A stretch of DNA of 31,510 nt from JAVBJN01 sp031546985 (lineage in GTDB: Bacteria > Bacteroidota > Bacteroidia > Chitinophagales > Chitinophagaceae): contig JAVBJN010000110.1 of NCBI GenBank assembly GCA_031546985.1, positions 1 through 31,510 of the forward strand. The letters are read 5' to 3'. A model generated the notes under the pieces. The model was not told the origin of the DNA. It made no database searches and worked only from the letters and a program-made list of their open reading frames with translations. Positions 22,845-31,231 of the stretch are shown piece after piece. Within the stretch, counting starts at the first letter, position 1; every line of letters begins with the position of its first letter. Position numbers and translations under genes: made by a program.

Positions 22845-24242
22845 TTACCGGGTTACGTTAAATTGATGTACCGTGCTGTTGTTTTCTGATACCACATGAA
22901 TGGTGTACATGCCTGGAGCCAGTGCACTTATATCAATAGTGCCTGTTTCGTATAAGCCGGAGAGCGGTACCGCGGTTTGCCTGCCATCCATGGCATACAA
23001 TGTTGCTTCCTGTATGGTTTGGGCAGAAGTGATGTGCAGGGTATGGCTTGCCGGATTAGGCGTAATGCTGATTGTAGCAGGGATAGCGGCGTCTATTACC
23101 ACTACTTTGCTGTAACTGAAAGAGCCGTCCTGGTCTGTCAGTTTTAAACGATAGAGGTTCCTGCTGTTAGATAAAGTGCGATCGGTGTAGGTGTACTTAG
23201 TTTGGTTGTTTTGGTAGTCAATGCTGGCGATTGGGCTGAAGGTCTTGCTGGTATTGGTTTGACGTTCCAGCTCGAAATGAGAAAATTGATGGGCATCGGC
23301 AACCGTCCAGGTGAGTTGGGCTGCCTGGTTTATTTTTTCGGCGGTAAAGGAAGTAAGGGTAACGGGTAGTGCGGCAAAAAGACCCGGACCGGAAATAAAT
23401 GAGGCAGTGTTGTGCGACAGAAATGCCTGGTCGCTCTCGCCGCTTACTTTGTGCACAAATTGCGTAATAGTAGGGAGCGAAAGGGTTGTAAGGCCAAAAT
23501 CGGACAGGTCAAAAGCCACCATTCTTAAATCTCTGTCTGGCGACCCGAGCGAGGTGTATACAGGAGGGTCGGTAGGGGTGTAGAATTTCCATTCTGTTTG
23601 GGCCACCACGGGTATGGTAGATACATTGCCCACAATGTAATTGCCTACCAGGTTTCCGTTAATATCCAGGAACATAATGGTGTCGTTGGCCGAGGCGGGA
23701 GGGGTGCCGATCTGTGTAAATACCACATCCGGTATGCCGTCTCCAACCGCACCGAGGCTGAAACCTGAGACATTATAAGTGATTTTAGAAGCCGGGATGT
23801 TGAACACACCGGTGCCGAGATTAAGCCCGTTGGCGCCATCGGTAAGGTATTCTGCCATATCATTGACTACAGGTATGGGCAGCACATTGCCAGGCCCGCC
23901 ACCATAGTTGAGACCTACGCCAATATAAGTGCTGCCTCCGGTTGTAGTGTTTATACTATTGCCGGGAATGCTGAATGAGGAAAAATTTAAAGGGGTAAAA
24001 ACGACAGCATTGGAAGTAAGCATAGCATCGTTAGCGCCGGTGGAGTAGGTCGTACTATTGTGGGTAAAACCCAGCAGGTTGTGGCTGTTGTTGGGATGTG
24101 TGGGGTTGTTGCTTGCGGTAGAAGACGTCCATAGGCTGCCGGCAAAATCAGTGTAGACCTGTGTTATCGCTGGCTGCGCCAATGCAGGTTGGGTAAGACC
24201 AATGCCGGTTAATAGCATGAGCCATAATGATTTTTGGTTCAT
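22845..24242 (-). CDS. Secreted protein with type IX secretion sorting domain (465 residues)
   Basis: The frame is open to 24377, but ATG 24242 starts a proper signal peptide (MNQKSLWLMLLTGIGLTQPA, cleavage near LAQP). The N-terminal 270 residues or so (AITQVYTDFAGSLWTS onward) are Gly/Thr/Asn-rich beta-type sequence that I do not recognise. Then comes a module common in Bacteroidota surface proteins (LPVTLTSFTAEKINQAAQL, FELERQTNTSKTFSPI, LYRLKLTDQDGSFSYSKVV). A C-terminal type A T9SS sorting domain follows (ISITPNPASHTLHI, ATLYAMDGRQ, LAPGMYTIHV). It should cross the outer membrane through T9SS and be released or anchored at the cell surface. Substrate or adhesion role is unknown. Confidence 0.85.
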   Translation of the reverse strand: MNQKSLWLMLLTGIGLTQPALAQPAITQVYTDFAGSLWTSSTASNNPTHPNNSHNLLGFTHNSTTYSTGANDAMLTSNAVVFTPLNFSSFSIPGNSINTTTGGSTYIGVGLNYGGGPGNVLPIPVVNDMAEYLTDGANGLNLGTGVFNIPASKITYNVSGFSLGAVGDGIPDVVFTQIGTPPASANDTIMFLDINGNLVGNYIVGNVSTIPVVAQTEWKFYTPTDPPVYTSLGSPDRDLRMVAFDLSDFGLTTLSLPTITQFVHKVSGESDQAFLSHNTASFISGPGLFAALPVTLTSFTAEKINQAAQLTWTVADAHQFSHFELERQTNTSKTFSPIASIDYQNNQTKYTYTDRTLSNSRNLYRLKLTDQDGSFSYSKVVVIDAAIPATISITPNPASHTLHITSAQTIQEATLYAMDGRQTAVPLSGLYETGTIDISALAPGMYTIHVVSENNSTVHQFNVTR

Positions 24243-24385
24243 GGTGAGTGGGTTTTGGTAAAGAATGGTTATATGAGTCTCATGCCGGGATTGTTTAAAG
24301 TGAACAGAAAATCTTTTTACGTAACAGTTGCGCTTGTATAGCTGCTGTTGTATTTCTTTTTGCAGTTTGGAATGCAATACAGATT

Positions 24386-24536
24386 GCCTGCAGGGTGTAT
24401 GGAAAGGTGCAGGGCGTTAACCTGCGGTAAGTGTTTTGTAAAACTCCCGGATTGTTTTCCATCGGTTTTATACACCTGGTGCTTACATGGCTGTCCTCCT
24501 GCTACTAAATTACGGGATAATGTGAAATGATGTTTA
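24386..24536 (-). pseudogene. Dead 5' fragment of an AraC-family regulator gene with its upstream region
   Basis: This stretch aligns with the start of the AraC gene at 20713-21621 and its upstream DNA. Shared blocks are TAAATTACGGGATAATG and AATGATGTTT upstream, GGTGCTTACA in the leader, then ATGGA and GGAGTTTTAC in the coding part. The dead ATG is at 24462-24460. One extra base near the start shifts the frame, and the sequence after it reads EFYKTLTAG then a stop, against EFYERVPQANP in the intact gene. Similarity fades after about 25 codons. It lies between two T9SS protein genes. Confidence 0.7.
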
Positions 24537-24571
24537 ATCGTATTGAAATAAAATAGATATTATTTTTTTTG

Positions 24572-24616
24572 TGAAAAAAAACAAAAGAGAACAAGTGTAA
24601 TGCTTGTTCTCTTTTG
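24572..24616 (-). terminator. Strong rho-independent terminator of the 831-residue T9SS protein gene
   Basis: CAAAAGAGAACAAG (24582-24595) pairs perfectly over 14 bases with CTTGTTCTCTTTTG (24603-24616), loop of seven. Leftwards it is followed by eight T. It starts 28 bases after the stop. Confidence 0.9.
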
Positions 24617-24643
24617 AAAGATGTTTGCTTTAAATACCGGTCG

Positions 24644-27139
24644 TTATTGCACTACAATTCTTTGTGGCGCAGCTACCAGCTGGTTTTGGGCATCCAGCAC
24701 CTGGATGATGTAGGTGCCTGCTACAATACCGTTGAGCGAAATGGTAAGGGTTTTTTCCTGCCCTGGCTGGTTTTGCCAGTTTTGCTGGTGCAGGGTTCTG
24801 CCGGTAAGGTCCAGCATTTTTATCGTGTGCATGCCTTCGCTGCCGGTTTGTACCCGGGCGGTAAGATTGCCCGAATTGCCACTAACGAGGCTTGGGAAAA
24901 CAGTAAGCTGGTTAAGGGCGCCGCACTGGCTTTGAACGGCTTTTACTTTACTGTAACTCACCTGGCCATCCGCTTCGGTAAGGCGTATGCGATAATATTG
25001 CGTGCCCGACGATTGTTTGAGGCTGTACTGGTATTGGTCCTGGCCCGCTATGGGAGCTATTTGGGCTACGGACTCAAACGTTTTGCCATCGCCGCTTTTT
25101 TCTACATTAAAATGCTTTAACGGTTGGTCTATACCCCAGGTAAGGCGTGTTTCGCAGGCATTGTTGCTGCCGTCGAAACTAAGTATGGGCAATGGCGCGG
25201 CGTTAACACCTGCAGCTGCCCCGGCTATAGAACCAAAGATGCTGAAGTTTTGAATGCCGCTGAACTCTACATAATGAATGCCCTGCTCCATACCGTAAGC
25301 AGGTATAAGCTGCACGGCCCCTGTAATAACCGATTGGTTTTGTGCATTGAGCAGGTTGGTCATGTTGCTGCCCGAATACTTAAACCATCTGTATGCTTTA
25401 TGGGTGGGTAAGATGGCGGGGTCGAGGGCGTTAACAGCATCGGTAGAGTCGGAGGGATTGTAATATAGTCGCACGGTCATGCCTCCGTTTATGGTATGAT
25501 CATTGGAGCCCGCATCGTTAATGATATATGCCCGGTTGCTGAAGGCGGTTGTAGATGTGGCGCCATCGGTAGCCATTTTGTTGCCAATGCCGTTGTCGTT
25601 AATGGCGGTAACCGAAAAGTTGTAACCGGTATTGCCATTGGGATTGATTTTAACATAGGCATAGGTAGGTGCTGCAATATTGTCCGTAAACTGTATAAAA
25701 CCATTATCGTCGGGGCAGCCGAATGCTGTAAGTGATTGCGAAAAACTGGTAGCGAGCAGGGTAGGCACCGGTGCTATTTTGTTAAAAAGGATGGTAAACA
25801 TGTCTGTGCCGTCGCTGTCAATATCCCAGTTTACGTTATCGAAGGTAGCCACACCAGCGCTGTAAGAAGATGCGGTAATGGTAGTGGTGCTACCGGTAAA
25901 GAAGTTGCCATCACCATCGCGGTCTATCATCAGTACTATATCTGTGGCGGGGATGCCCACCGCGGCTGGTATGGCGTTAAGGTCGGCCTTTACCTGCGTG
26001 CTCTGGCTCATGGTGCTGGTATTTTGCATCTTCCATTCGCGCAAGAGCCGAGTGGCACAGTTGCCTGCCAGCGATAGCGGTATATCGGCGGTAACCATTT
26101 GTGTAGCGCTGGTATTATTATCGCCCCAGATCAGGTATGCACTGTTGTTGTTAAAAGTATTGAGATTGGCATCGTTGGTGGCCGCAATGGTTCCCAAGCC
26201 TATGGTAATCATATCGTCTTTAAAACCAGTACCCGAGCTTTTACTTTGCTTTTGTACCAGCGAGGAAGCATCATCCCTGCCTATGCCTGCAATATGGCTG
26301 TCGTAGCCCGCAATACTGTAAAGCGTGGTGCTTTGGTCGGATGCAAGGTAATCGTGGCTTAGGGTAATGCCATATTTTATAGCCAGGTAGGTACGCACCG
26401 CGTTTTCTGCGTTTGTAGTAAGCTGAAAAGGAAAAGTAATGATCTCTGCAATATCGGTGTTGGTAAAAGAGCCCAGCCCCTCTGCGCCGATCCAGAATTT
26501 TTGCGAGCCGGAAACCGAAAAGCCTGCAGCCATGTTGGTCCATCCGGTGGTGCTGCCGTTTTTGGTAGCAATAAAAGATTCGCTGTTGAGCGAAGTCACC
26601 CCCTTGAGGCCCAGCAGCGATATTTCTCCAACCGCTATTGTGGGTGCAGTAGCGCCGCTATTGGTTTGGTATAAAGTGCCATCGTTCTTTGCGCCTACAT
26701 TATAAGGCGTGCCATTGCCGTCGGACTGGTTGTAGAGCGTGCCTGCGCCTGCAGATTTGCGGCGGTACACTATGTACTGCGAGGCATCGTGCAGTGGTGG
26801 GGTAACAGGGGTAATGTCAAAAAAATCGGTGGCGGCGAGCACAGCGGTAGAAACTACGTCATCGGTGCCGTCGAAACTAAGTACAGGGTTAAAGTTGATG
26901 CTGCCGGCTGTTGTGTTAACCAGCTGGGGTTGGCTGGCTGCAACGGTTTGGGTGGCATTGGCACCAGAGATGTTTCCATAGTTAAGCCAGGTAAATGTGG
27001 GGCCTGTGGTAACCCCTGCATTGGATTTGTACCAGAGACCAGTGGTAGATAATCCTCCGGGGCCTTGTGCTTGTGTAGATAATGCATTGGACACAAGGGC
27101 AAGCAGGAGCCCGGCCTTGGTTAAGTGGTGGTGGTTCAT
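24644..27139 (-). CDS. Large secreted protein with LamG-like region and type IX secretion sorting domain
   Basis: The 831-residue protein starts with a signal peptide (MNHHHLTKAGLLLALVSNAL, cleavage near TQAQG). Residues of about 80-240 look like a LamG/concanavalin-type beta-sandwich (PVLSFDGTDDVVS, then FWIGAEGLGSFTNTDIAEII). YLAIKYGITL at 251-260 is the hallmark of a domain frequent in Bacteroidota surface proteins (DUF8202, from memory). A middle region carries acidic loops (DRDGDGNFF) that may bind calcium. The module LRLTEADGQVSYSKV-like (YYRIRLTEADGQVSYSKVKA) precedes a C-terminal T9SS sorting domain (NQLTVFPSLVSGNSGN, MLDLTGRTLHQQ, VAGTYIIQVLD). The last two parts mirror the neighbouring 465-residue protein. 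It is probably a surface or secreted adhesin-like or carbohydrate-binding protein; the role is not known. Confidence 0.85.
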   Translation of the reverse strand: MNHHHLTKAGLLLALVSNALSTQAQGPGGLSTTGLWYKSNAGVTTGPTFTWLNYGNISGANATQTVAASQPQLVNTTAGSINFNPVLSFDGTDDVVSTAVLAATDFFDITPVTPPLHDASQYIVYRRKSAGAGTLYNQSDGNGTPYNVGAKNDGTLYQTNSGATAPTIAVGEISLLGLKGVTSLNSESFIATKNGSTTGWTNMAAGFSVSGSQKFWIGAEGLGSFTNTDIAEIITFPFQLTTNAENAVRTYLAIKYGITLSHDYLASDQSTTLYSIAGYDSHIAGIGRDDASSLVQKQSKSSGTGFKDDMITIGLGTIAATNDANLNTFNNNSAYLIWGDNNTSATQMVTADIPLSLAGNCATRLLREWKMQNTSTMSQSTQVKADLNAIPAAVGIPATDIVLMIDRDGDGNFFTGSTTTITASSYSAGVATFDNVNWDIDSDGTDMFTILFNKIAPVPTLLATSFSQSLTAFGCPDDNGFIQFTDNIAAPTYAYVKINPNGNTGYNFSVTAINDNGIGNKMATDGATSTTAFSNRAYIINDAGSNDHTINGGMTVRLYYNPSDSTDAVNALDPAILPTHKAYRWFKYSGSNMTNLLNAQNQSVITGAVQLIPAYGMEQGIHYVEFSGIQNFSIFGSIAGAAAGVNAAPLPILSFDGSNNACETRLTWGIDQPLKHFNVEKSGDGKTFESVAQIAPIAGQDQYQYSLKQSSGTQYYRIRLTEADGQVSYSKVKAVQSQCGALNQLTVFPSLVSGNSGNLTARVQTGSEGMHTIKMLDLTGRTLHQQNWQNQPGQEKTLTISLNGIVAGTYIIQVLDAQNQLVAAPQRIVVQ

Positions 27140-27280
27140 AAGATGGAGTTTTGGTGATGGAGGCGGGTTACATACGCATTAACGATTAAGTTATAAGTGT
27201 ATCGAATTTACATAGAATATTGATTCCTATGTCGATAAGCGCTCGATAAATCAAATGTTAATTTTCTGTAAACCGAGCGA

Positions 27281-27313
27281 CCTGTCAGGTCTGCAGGTCC
27301 TGCCAGGTCTGAG
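27281..27313. repeat. Interspersed CCTGTCAGGTCTG/CCTGCCAGGTCTG repeat
   Basis: Two diverged copies of one 13-base motif lie side by side. The same arrangement occurs at 4568-4602. The surrounding bases 27140-27395 hold no gene that I can support. Confidence 0.6.
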
Positions 27314-27400
27314 TATTTGGAATCTGGAGTGCTGAAAGGTGAGGGATACCTTCGATAAATTAATGAGGCGAGGCGTGAGCAGGTAATGTACCTAAAACAA

Positions 27401-27426
27401 AAAACCTCCGCGTGAGCAGAGGTTTT
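27401..27426 (-). terminator. Terminator of tRNA-Gln copy 1
   Basis: AAAACCTC (27401-27408) pairs with GAGGTTTT (27419-27426). Leftwards it is followed by TTGTTTT. It begins five bases after the tRNA 3' end. Confidence 0.75.
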
Positions 27427-27430
27427 TTCG

Positions 27431-27501
27431 TAGTTCCACCAGGATTCGAACCTAGACTAACTGAACCAAAATCAGTTGTGCTACCTTTACACAATGGAAC
27501 T
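27431..27501 (-). tRNA. tRNA-Gln (anticodon UUG), copy 1
   Basis: Seventy-one bases fold as a tRNA. The acceptor arms are AGTTCCA and TGGAACT, with discriminator A at 27431. The anticodon arm is ACTGA-TTTTGGT-TCAGT, giving anticodon TTG. The T arm contains GGTTCGAATCC. The CCA tail is not encoded. It is identical in sequence to the copy at 27646-27716. Confidence 0.95.
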
Positions 27502-27518
27502 GTTCCCGTTTGGGATTG

Positions 27519-27548
27519 CAAAGATAGAAAAAGATCGGATTTTGCAAT
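27519..27548 (-). promoter_or_regulatory. Promoter of tRNA-Gln copy 1
   Basis: On the minus strand, ATTG (27545-27548), 18 bases, then TATCTTTG (27519-27526), a perfect Bacteroidota -7 box. The start would be about 10 bases before the tRNA 5' end. Confidence 0.7.
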
Positions 27549-27617
27549 AGTTCTTCCAGAAAAAATCTGAATTTTTTTTGCCCGCTTTATCCCTCCTCGC
27601 AAAGTTCTTGAAATAAT

Positions 27618-27641
27618 AAACCTCTACATAAGCAGAGGTTT
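27618..27641 (-). terminator. Terminator of tRNA-Gln copy 2
   Basis: AAACCTCT (27618-27625) pairs with AGAGGTTT (27634-27641), loop of eight, followed leftwards by ATTATTT. It is the counterpart of the hairpin at 27401-27426. Confidence 0.7.
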
Positions 27642-27645
27642 TCTG

Positions 27646-27716
27646 TAGTTCCACCAGGATTCGAACCTAGACTAACTGAACCAAAATCAGTTGTGCTACC
27701 TTTACACAATGGAACT
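27646..27716 (-). tRNA. tRNA-Gln (anticodon UUG), copy 2
   Basis: Same 71-base sequence, anticodon TTG and discriminator A as the copy 215 bases to the left. Its own promoter and terminator are also duplicated. Confidence 0.95.
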
Positions 27717-27735
27717 TTTTTCCCGTTTGGGATTG

Positions 27736-27765
27736 CAAAGATAGAAAAAGATTGGATTTTGCAAT
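27736..27765 (-). promoter_or_regulatory. Promoter of tRNA-Gln copy 2
   Basis: On the minus strand, ATTG (27762-27765), 18 bases, then TATCTTTG (27736-27743). Nearly identical to the promoter of copy 1. Confidence 0.7.
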
Positions 27766-27810
27766 AGTGTTACTGATATTTTTTTGAACCTAATCTATTG
27801 ATTACCAAAA

Positions 27811-27832
27811 GGGCCACCCCTAAGGGCAGCCC
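27811..27832 (-). terminator. Possible terminator of the permease-heptose kinase operon
   Basis: On the minus strand, GGGC and GCCC enclose an inner CCC/GGG pair with a small internal loop, followed by TTTT. It lies about 190 bases beyond the kinase stop; the bases between (27833-28021) show nothing else. Confidence 0.45.
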
Positions 27833-28021
27833 ATTATTGGATTGCGGGAGAGCGAGAGCAAAATTCATGACAATAATGTGTCTGTTTTAAATTTGTTCGT
27901 GATTCAGGTTAATGATGGTCAGAGGGGGCGTTTGCAATACAAAAATACACAGCTACCCTTATGCCTTGAGGCACAATGAGTAACTGTGTAAGATTTATGG
28001 TTAAGTGGGAGAGAGCGGTGA

Positions 28022-29059
28022 TTAACTGGCGGCTGTATCGGTCGGAATACCGATTAATTGGGTGATTTCCTGCTGCAGATCGGCCCGGTTAATGGCTACC
28101 ACGCCCGATTTTTCGCAGGCCATGCCACCGGCTATATTGGCGGTTTCGGCCATAAGCGCGGCATTGCGGGTAAGGGCATAAACCAGTGAGGCTACCGCTA
28201 TCACGGTATCGCCCGCGCCAGATACATCCGAAATATTGCGCAAATGCGCCGGAAAAACATCGGCTTCGTTGCCATCCTGGTAAAAAACACCTTTTTCTGA
28301 TAAGGTAATTAACGATACCTGGTGCTGCAAATGCTCGTAAAGGGCCGTATGCACGCTTTTTAAGGCCGGCAGTTCTACCTGCTCAATACCGAGGTTCAAC
28401 CCCTCGCGAATCTCTTTGAGGTTGGGTTTAAAAATGTCTACCGATTTATACGCCAGGAAATTTTTCTTTTTAGGATCTACCGCCGTTAACACACCTACGA
28501 GCTTACAATGCCCAATGATTTTCTGAATCACGTTTTCTTTGAGCAAGCCTTTGTTGTAATCTTCAAAAATGAGCACCTGTGGTTTCTCAATCTGCACCAG
28601 TTTAAGCACGGTGTCGATAAACCGGTGCTCGTCTGCCACATTCAGTTCCGAGGTTTCTTCTTCGTCGATGCGCACCATTTGTTGGTTGCGGCTTATAACG
28701 CGGGTTTTAACTGTGGTGCGGCGGGTAGGGCTTTTGAGTACGCCCGCGGTGCTTATGCCTTCGGTTTCTACCAGTTTTTGCAATAAAGTACCGTCTTCAT
28801 CATCACCGATAACAGTGGCCAGTATCACTTCTGCACCCAGGGCTTTACAGTTGAGCGCTACATTGGCAGCGCCACCGGCACGGTTTTCCTTACGCTTGAT
28901 CTCTACCACGGGCACCGGCGCTTCGGGAGAGATGCGCTCGGCTTGTCCCCACCAATATTTGTCGACCATAACATCGCCAACAACAATTACCTTAATTTTC
29001 TCAAAACCATTAAACAGATCTTCGATCTCCTGTTGCGGAATATTAATTCGTTTGCTCAT
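28022..29059 (-). CDS. hldA: D-glycero-beta-D-manno-heptose-7-phosphate kinase (HldE domain I / RfaE1 type)
   Basis: The 345-residue PfkB-family kinase phosphorylates heptose 7-phosphate at position 1 in the ADP-heptose pathway for LPS core or other glycans; it is cytoplasmic. The N-terminal GDVMVDKYWWGQAERISPEA and the PVPVV that follows are signatures of the RfaE kinase group. GGAANVALN is the sugar-binding glycine motif, and DVSGAGDTVIAV carries the catalytic base D284. The length fits a stand-alone kinase domain; the nucleotidyltransferase half of E. coli HldE is absent and must be encoded elsewhere. The start overlaps the stop of the upstream permease by 17 bases, so the two are translated from one message. 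The gene symbol is by family. Confidence 0.88.
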   Translation of the reverse strand: MSKRINIPQQEIEDLFNGFEKIKVIVVGDVMVDKYWWGQAERISPEAPVPVVEIKRKENRAGGAANVALNCKALGAEVILATVIGDDEDGTLLQKLVETEGISTAGVLKSPTRRTTVKTRVISRNQQMVRIDEEETSELNVADEHRFIDTVLKLVQIEKPQVLIFEDYNKGLLKENVIQKIIGHCKLVGVLTAVDPKKKNFLAYKSVDIFKPNLKEIREGLNLGIEQVELPALKSVHTALYEHLQHQVSLITLSEKGVFYQDGNEADVFPAHLRNISDVSGAGDTVIAVASLVYALTRNAALMAETANIAGGMACEKSGVVAINRADLQQEITQLIGIPTDTAAS

Positions 29060-30482
29060 TATTTCCTTTGATTGCCAAAAAATAAAGCGGTACTCCCGCT
29101 GCTACAATACCCAGTCCGGGCCAGGTGTAGCTGGGTTTAAACAGCAGCAAAGCTACACACAAAGTTGCAGCCAACACAATATAAAGCGCAGGTAATACCG
29201 GGTAGCCAAAGGCTTTGTAGGTACGTGGTATATCGGGACGGGTGCGGCGCAGCTTAAAAATGCTCATAATGGTAAGGATGTAGAAAATAAGCACTACAAA
29301 CACCACATAATCGAGCAGGTCGCCATAGCGGCCCGAGAGGCAAAGCATAGCGGCCCAGAAACATTGAATCCACAAGGCTTTGGCGGGTACACCGTTTTTA
29401 TTAAGGGTGCCTACACTGCTGAAAAACACTTTGTCTTTGGCCATGGTGTAATATACCCTGGCGCCGGAGAGGATAAGCCCGTTGTTGCAGCCAAAGGTCG
29501 ATACCATAATCATAATGGCGATGATGGAGGTGCCGGCTACACCAAATATTTTTTGCGCTGCGGCCACCGCTACACGGTCTTCGGGGGCAAAAGCAATTTC
29601 GTTAAGCGGGAGTACACTCAGGTACATGAGATTGGCGGTAACGTAAATCACGGTTACGATAAGGGTACCAAAAAACAGGCTCAGGCCAATATTGCGGGCC
29701 GGGTTTTTAATTTCGCCGGCAATAAAGGTTACGTTGTTCCACGCATCGCTGCTAAAAACAGAGCCTACCATGGCTGCAGCCACTAATCCCAGCATTTCTA
29801 CACCGTGCGCAGGCACAAAAGCGCTCCAACTGCCGTCGGCGCCTTTGGTGGTCATAAGCATTTGCATACCATTGGCCCAGTTGGCCTGCCAGATGTTTTT
29901 GTCAAAAGCCAGTATAAAACCAAATACGATTAACCCAAACAGGGAGAGCAGTTTGGCCGTAGTGAAAGTGGTTTGAATGATTTTGCCTTCTTTAACACCG
30001 CGGGTATTGATCCAGGTGAGGAAGATGATGAGCAGTATGGAAACCAGCTGCGCCGGGTATATCTTGAGCAGGCCCAGATCGGCAATTACGTTTTCGGGCT
30101 TCATCTCCAGGGCTTTGAAGAAATACCCGCCAAACTTGGAAAAAGCTACGCCTACCGCCGCAATGGTACCCGTTTGGATCACCGCGAAGAACGACCAGCC
30201 ATAGAGAAAGGCGGGCATTTTGCCATATGCTTCGCGCAGGTAAGTGTATTGGCCACCTGCTTTGGGAAACATGGCAGATAGCTCGCCGTAGGCCAGGGCA
30301 GCAGTAAGGGTAAGAAAACCGGTAAGCAGCCAGATGGTGATAAGCCAGCCCGCGCTGCCCACATTGCGCACAATATCTGAGCTTACAATAAAAATTCCCG
30401 AGCCTATCATAGAGCCCGCTACCAGCATGGTACCGTCCAGCAATCCGAGCGATTGCTTAAATCCTTGTGTTTCGTTTGGCAT
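29043..30482 (-). CDS. APC-family amino-acid permease
   Basis: The 479-residue integral membrane protein has about 12 hydrophobic segments. The first contains the substrate-site motif AGSMIGSGIFIVSS, typical of the amino acid/polyamine/organocation superfamily (LAT/SLC7-like). AYGELSAMFPKAGGQYTYLR, in and after the second segment, is also characteristic. It probably moves amino acids across the inner membrane, by proton symport or exchange; the substrate cannot be assigned. It overlaps the downstream heptose kinase by 17 bases, a pairing with no obvious metabolic logic. A terminator separates it from the OmpH-like gene upstream, so it needs its own promoter, which I could not identify with confidence. 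Confidence 0.93.
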   Translation of the reverse strand: MPNETQGFKQSLGLLDGTMLVAGSMIGSGIFIVSSDIVRNVGSAGWLITIWLLTGFLTLTAALAYGELSAMFPKAGGQYTYLREAYGKMPAFLYGWSFFAVIQTGTIAAVGVAFSKFGGYFFKALEMKPENVIADLGLLKIYPAQLVSILLIIFLTWINTRGVKEGKIIQTTFTTAKLLSLFGLIVFGFILAFDKNIWQANWANGMQMLMTTKGADGSWSAFVPAHGVEMLGLVAAAMVGSVFSSDAWNNVTFIAGEIKNPARNIGLSLFFGTLIVTVIYVTANLMYLSVLPLNEIAFAPEDRVAVAAAQKIFGVAGTSIIAIMIMVSTFGCNNGLILSGARVYYTMAKDKVFFSSVGTLNKNGVPAKALWIQCFWAAMLCLSGRYGDLLDYVVFVVLIFYILTIMSIFKLRRTRPDIPRTYKAFGYPVLPALYIVLAATLCVALLLFKPSYTWPGLGIVAAGVPLYFLAIKGNNEQTN

Positions 30483-30492
30483 GTAGTTATAT

Positions 30493-30525
30493 TAAAATAG
30501 GCATGATCGTAAAGATCATGCCTAT
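30493..30525 (-). terminator. Rho-independent terminator of the OmpH-like gene
   Basis: ATAGGCATGATC (30497-30508) pairs perfectly with GATCATGCCTAT (30514-30525), loop GTAAA. Leftwards it is followed by TTTAA. Confidence 0.8.
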
Positions 30526-30557
30526 AAATATCTGCAAAGATTTGTATCCGTACAATA

Positions 30558-31178
30558 CTATTTGGCAGATTCTGCCTTGTATTTTGCATTCATGCCTTCC
30601 AGCACCTCCTGGGTTACGTCCAGGGCAGGGTTGGCAATGAGGATAGAGCCGTTTTTGGAGTAAGACAATACGTAATCGTAGCCTTTATCTTTATTGTACT
30701 CGGCCAGGAAATCATCGAGGCGTTTTTTAAGATCGGTATTGAAATTGTCCTGGAGCTTCATCAGCTGCTCTGCCAGGCCCGAGCGTTTTTTCTCGAGGTT
30801 CTGTTGTTTCTCGATCATGTTTTTCTGGGCGGCTTCGCCTTCGCTCTGGCTCAGGGTACCAGCTTGCGCTTTTTGCTGCAGGGCTACGTACTCTTTCTCA
30901 AACTGGCGGGCCATGTTTTCGAGTTCGTTTTCCATAGCCTTTTGCTTGCTTTCGAGCTCAGCTTTTTTGGTTTTGAAGTAAATATAGTTTTCCTGCAAGG
31001 TGTCGATGTCTACATACGCAATGCCACCACCTGTAGCGGCTGCCGGTTGATTGGTTTTGTCGGCTGTTGCTGTTTTAACGGCTGGTTTGCTTTTAGCACC
31101 ACCGCTGAAATGCAGATAGAACAATACGGCTACGGCTGCAGCCAGAATAATGTTAAATACTAATGAAACAGAACGCAT
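30558..31178 (-). CDS. OmpH/Skp-family envelope chaperone-like protein
   Basis: The 206-residue protein begins with an uncleaved-looking membrane anchor or signal (MRSVSLVFNIILAAAVAVLF) and a low-complexity linker (26-50). The OmpH core begins with IAYVDIDTLQENYIYFK and continues as a long charged coiled coil (about 65-150) with a heptad-like Glu/Lys/Gln pattern. It ends with YDYVLSYSKNGSILIANPAL and DVTQEVLEGMNAKY, both typical of the family. Skp shields unfolded outer-membrane proteins in the periplasm; relatives in this phylum often keep an N-terminal anchor. It is a monocistronic gene with its own promoter box and terminator. Confidence 0.92.
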   Translation of the reverse strand: MRSVSLVFNIILAAAVAVLFYLHFSGGAKSKPAVKTATADKTNQPAAATGGGIAYVDIDTLQENYIYFKTKKAELESKQKAMENELENMARQFEKEYVALQQKAQAGTLSQSEGEAAQKNMIEKQQNLEKKRSGLAEQLMKLQDNFNTDLKKRLDDFLAEYNKDKGYDYVLSYSKNGSILIANPALDVTQEVLEGMNAKYKAESAK

Positions 31179-31200
31179 AATTGGTTTTTAATAATGCTGG

Positions 31201-31231
31201 CAAAGTTAAGAAAACCAGCGGGCTATCCTAA
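31201..31231 (-). promoter_or_regulatory. Promoter of the OmpH-like gene
   Basis: On the minus strand, TTAG (31228-31231), 19 bases, then TAACTTTG (31201-31208), a perfect -7 box, about 22 bases before the ATG at 31178. It overlaps the stop codon of the next gene. Confidence 0.5.

Noticed and set aside
27360..27602. An 80-codon open frame on the minus strand
   Set aside because: It runs through a tRNA-Gln gene, its promoter and its terminator.
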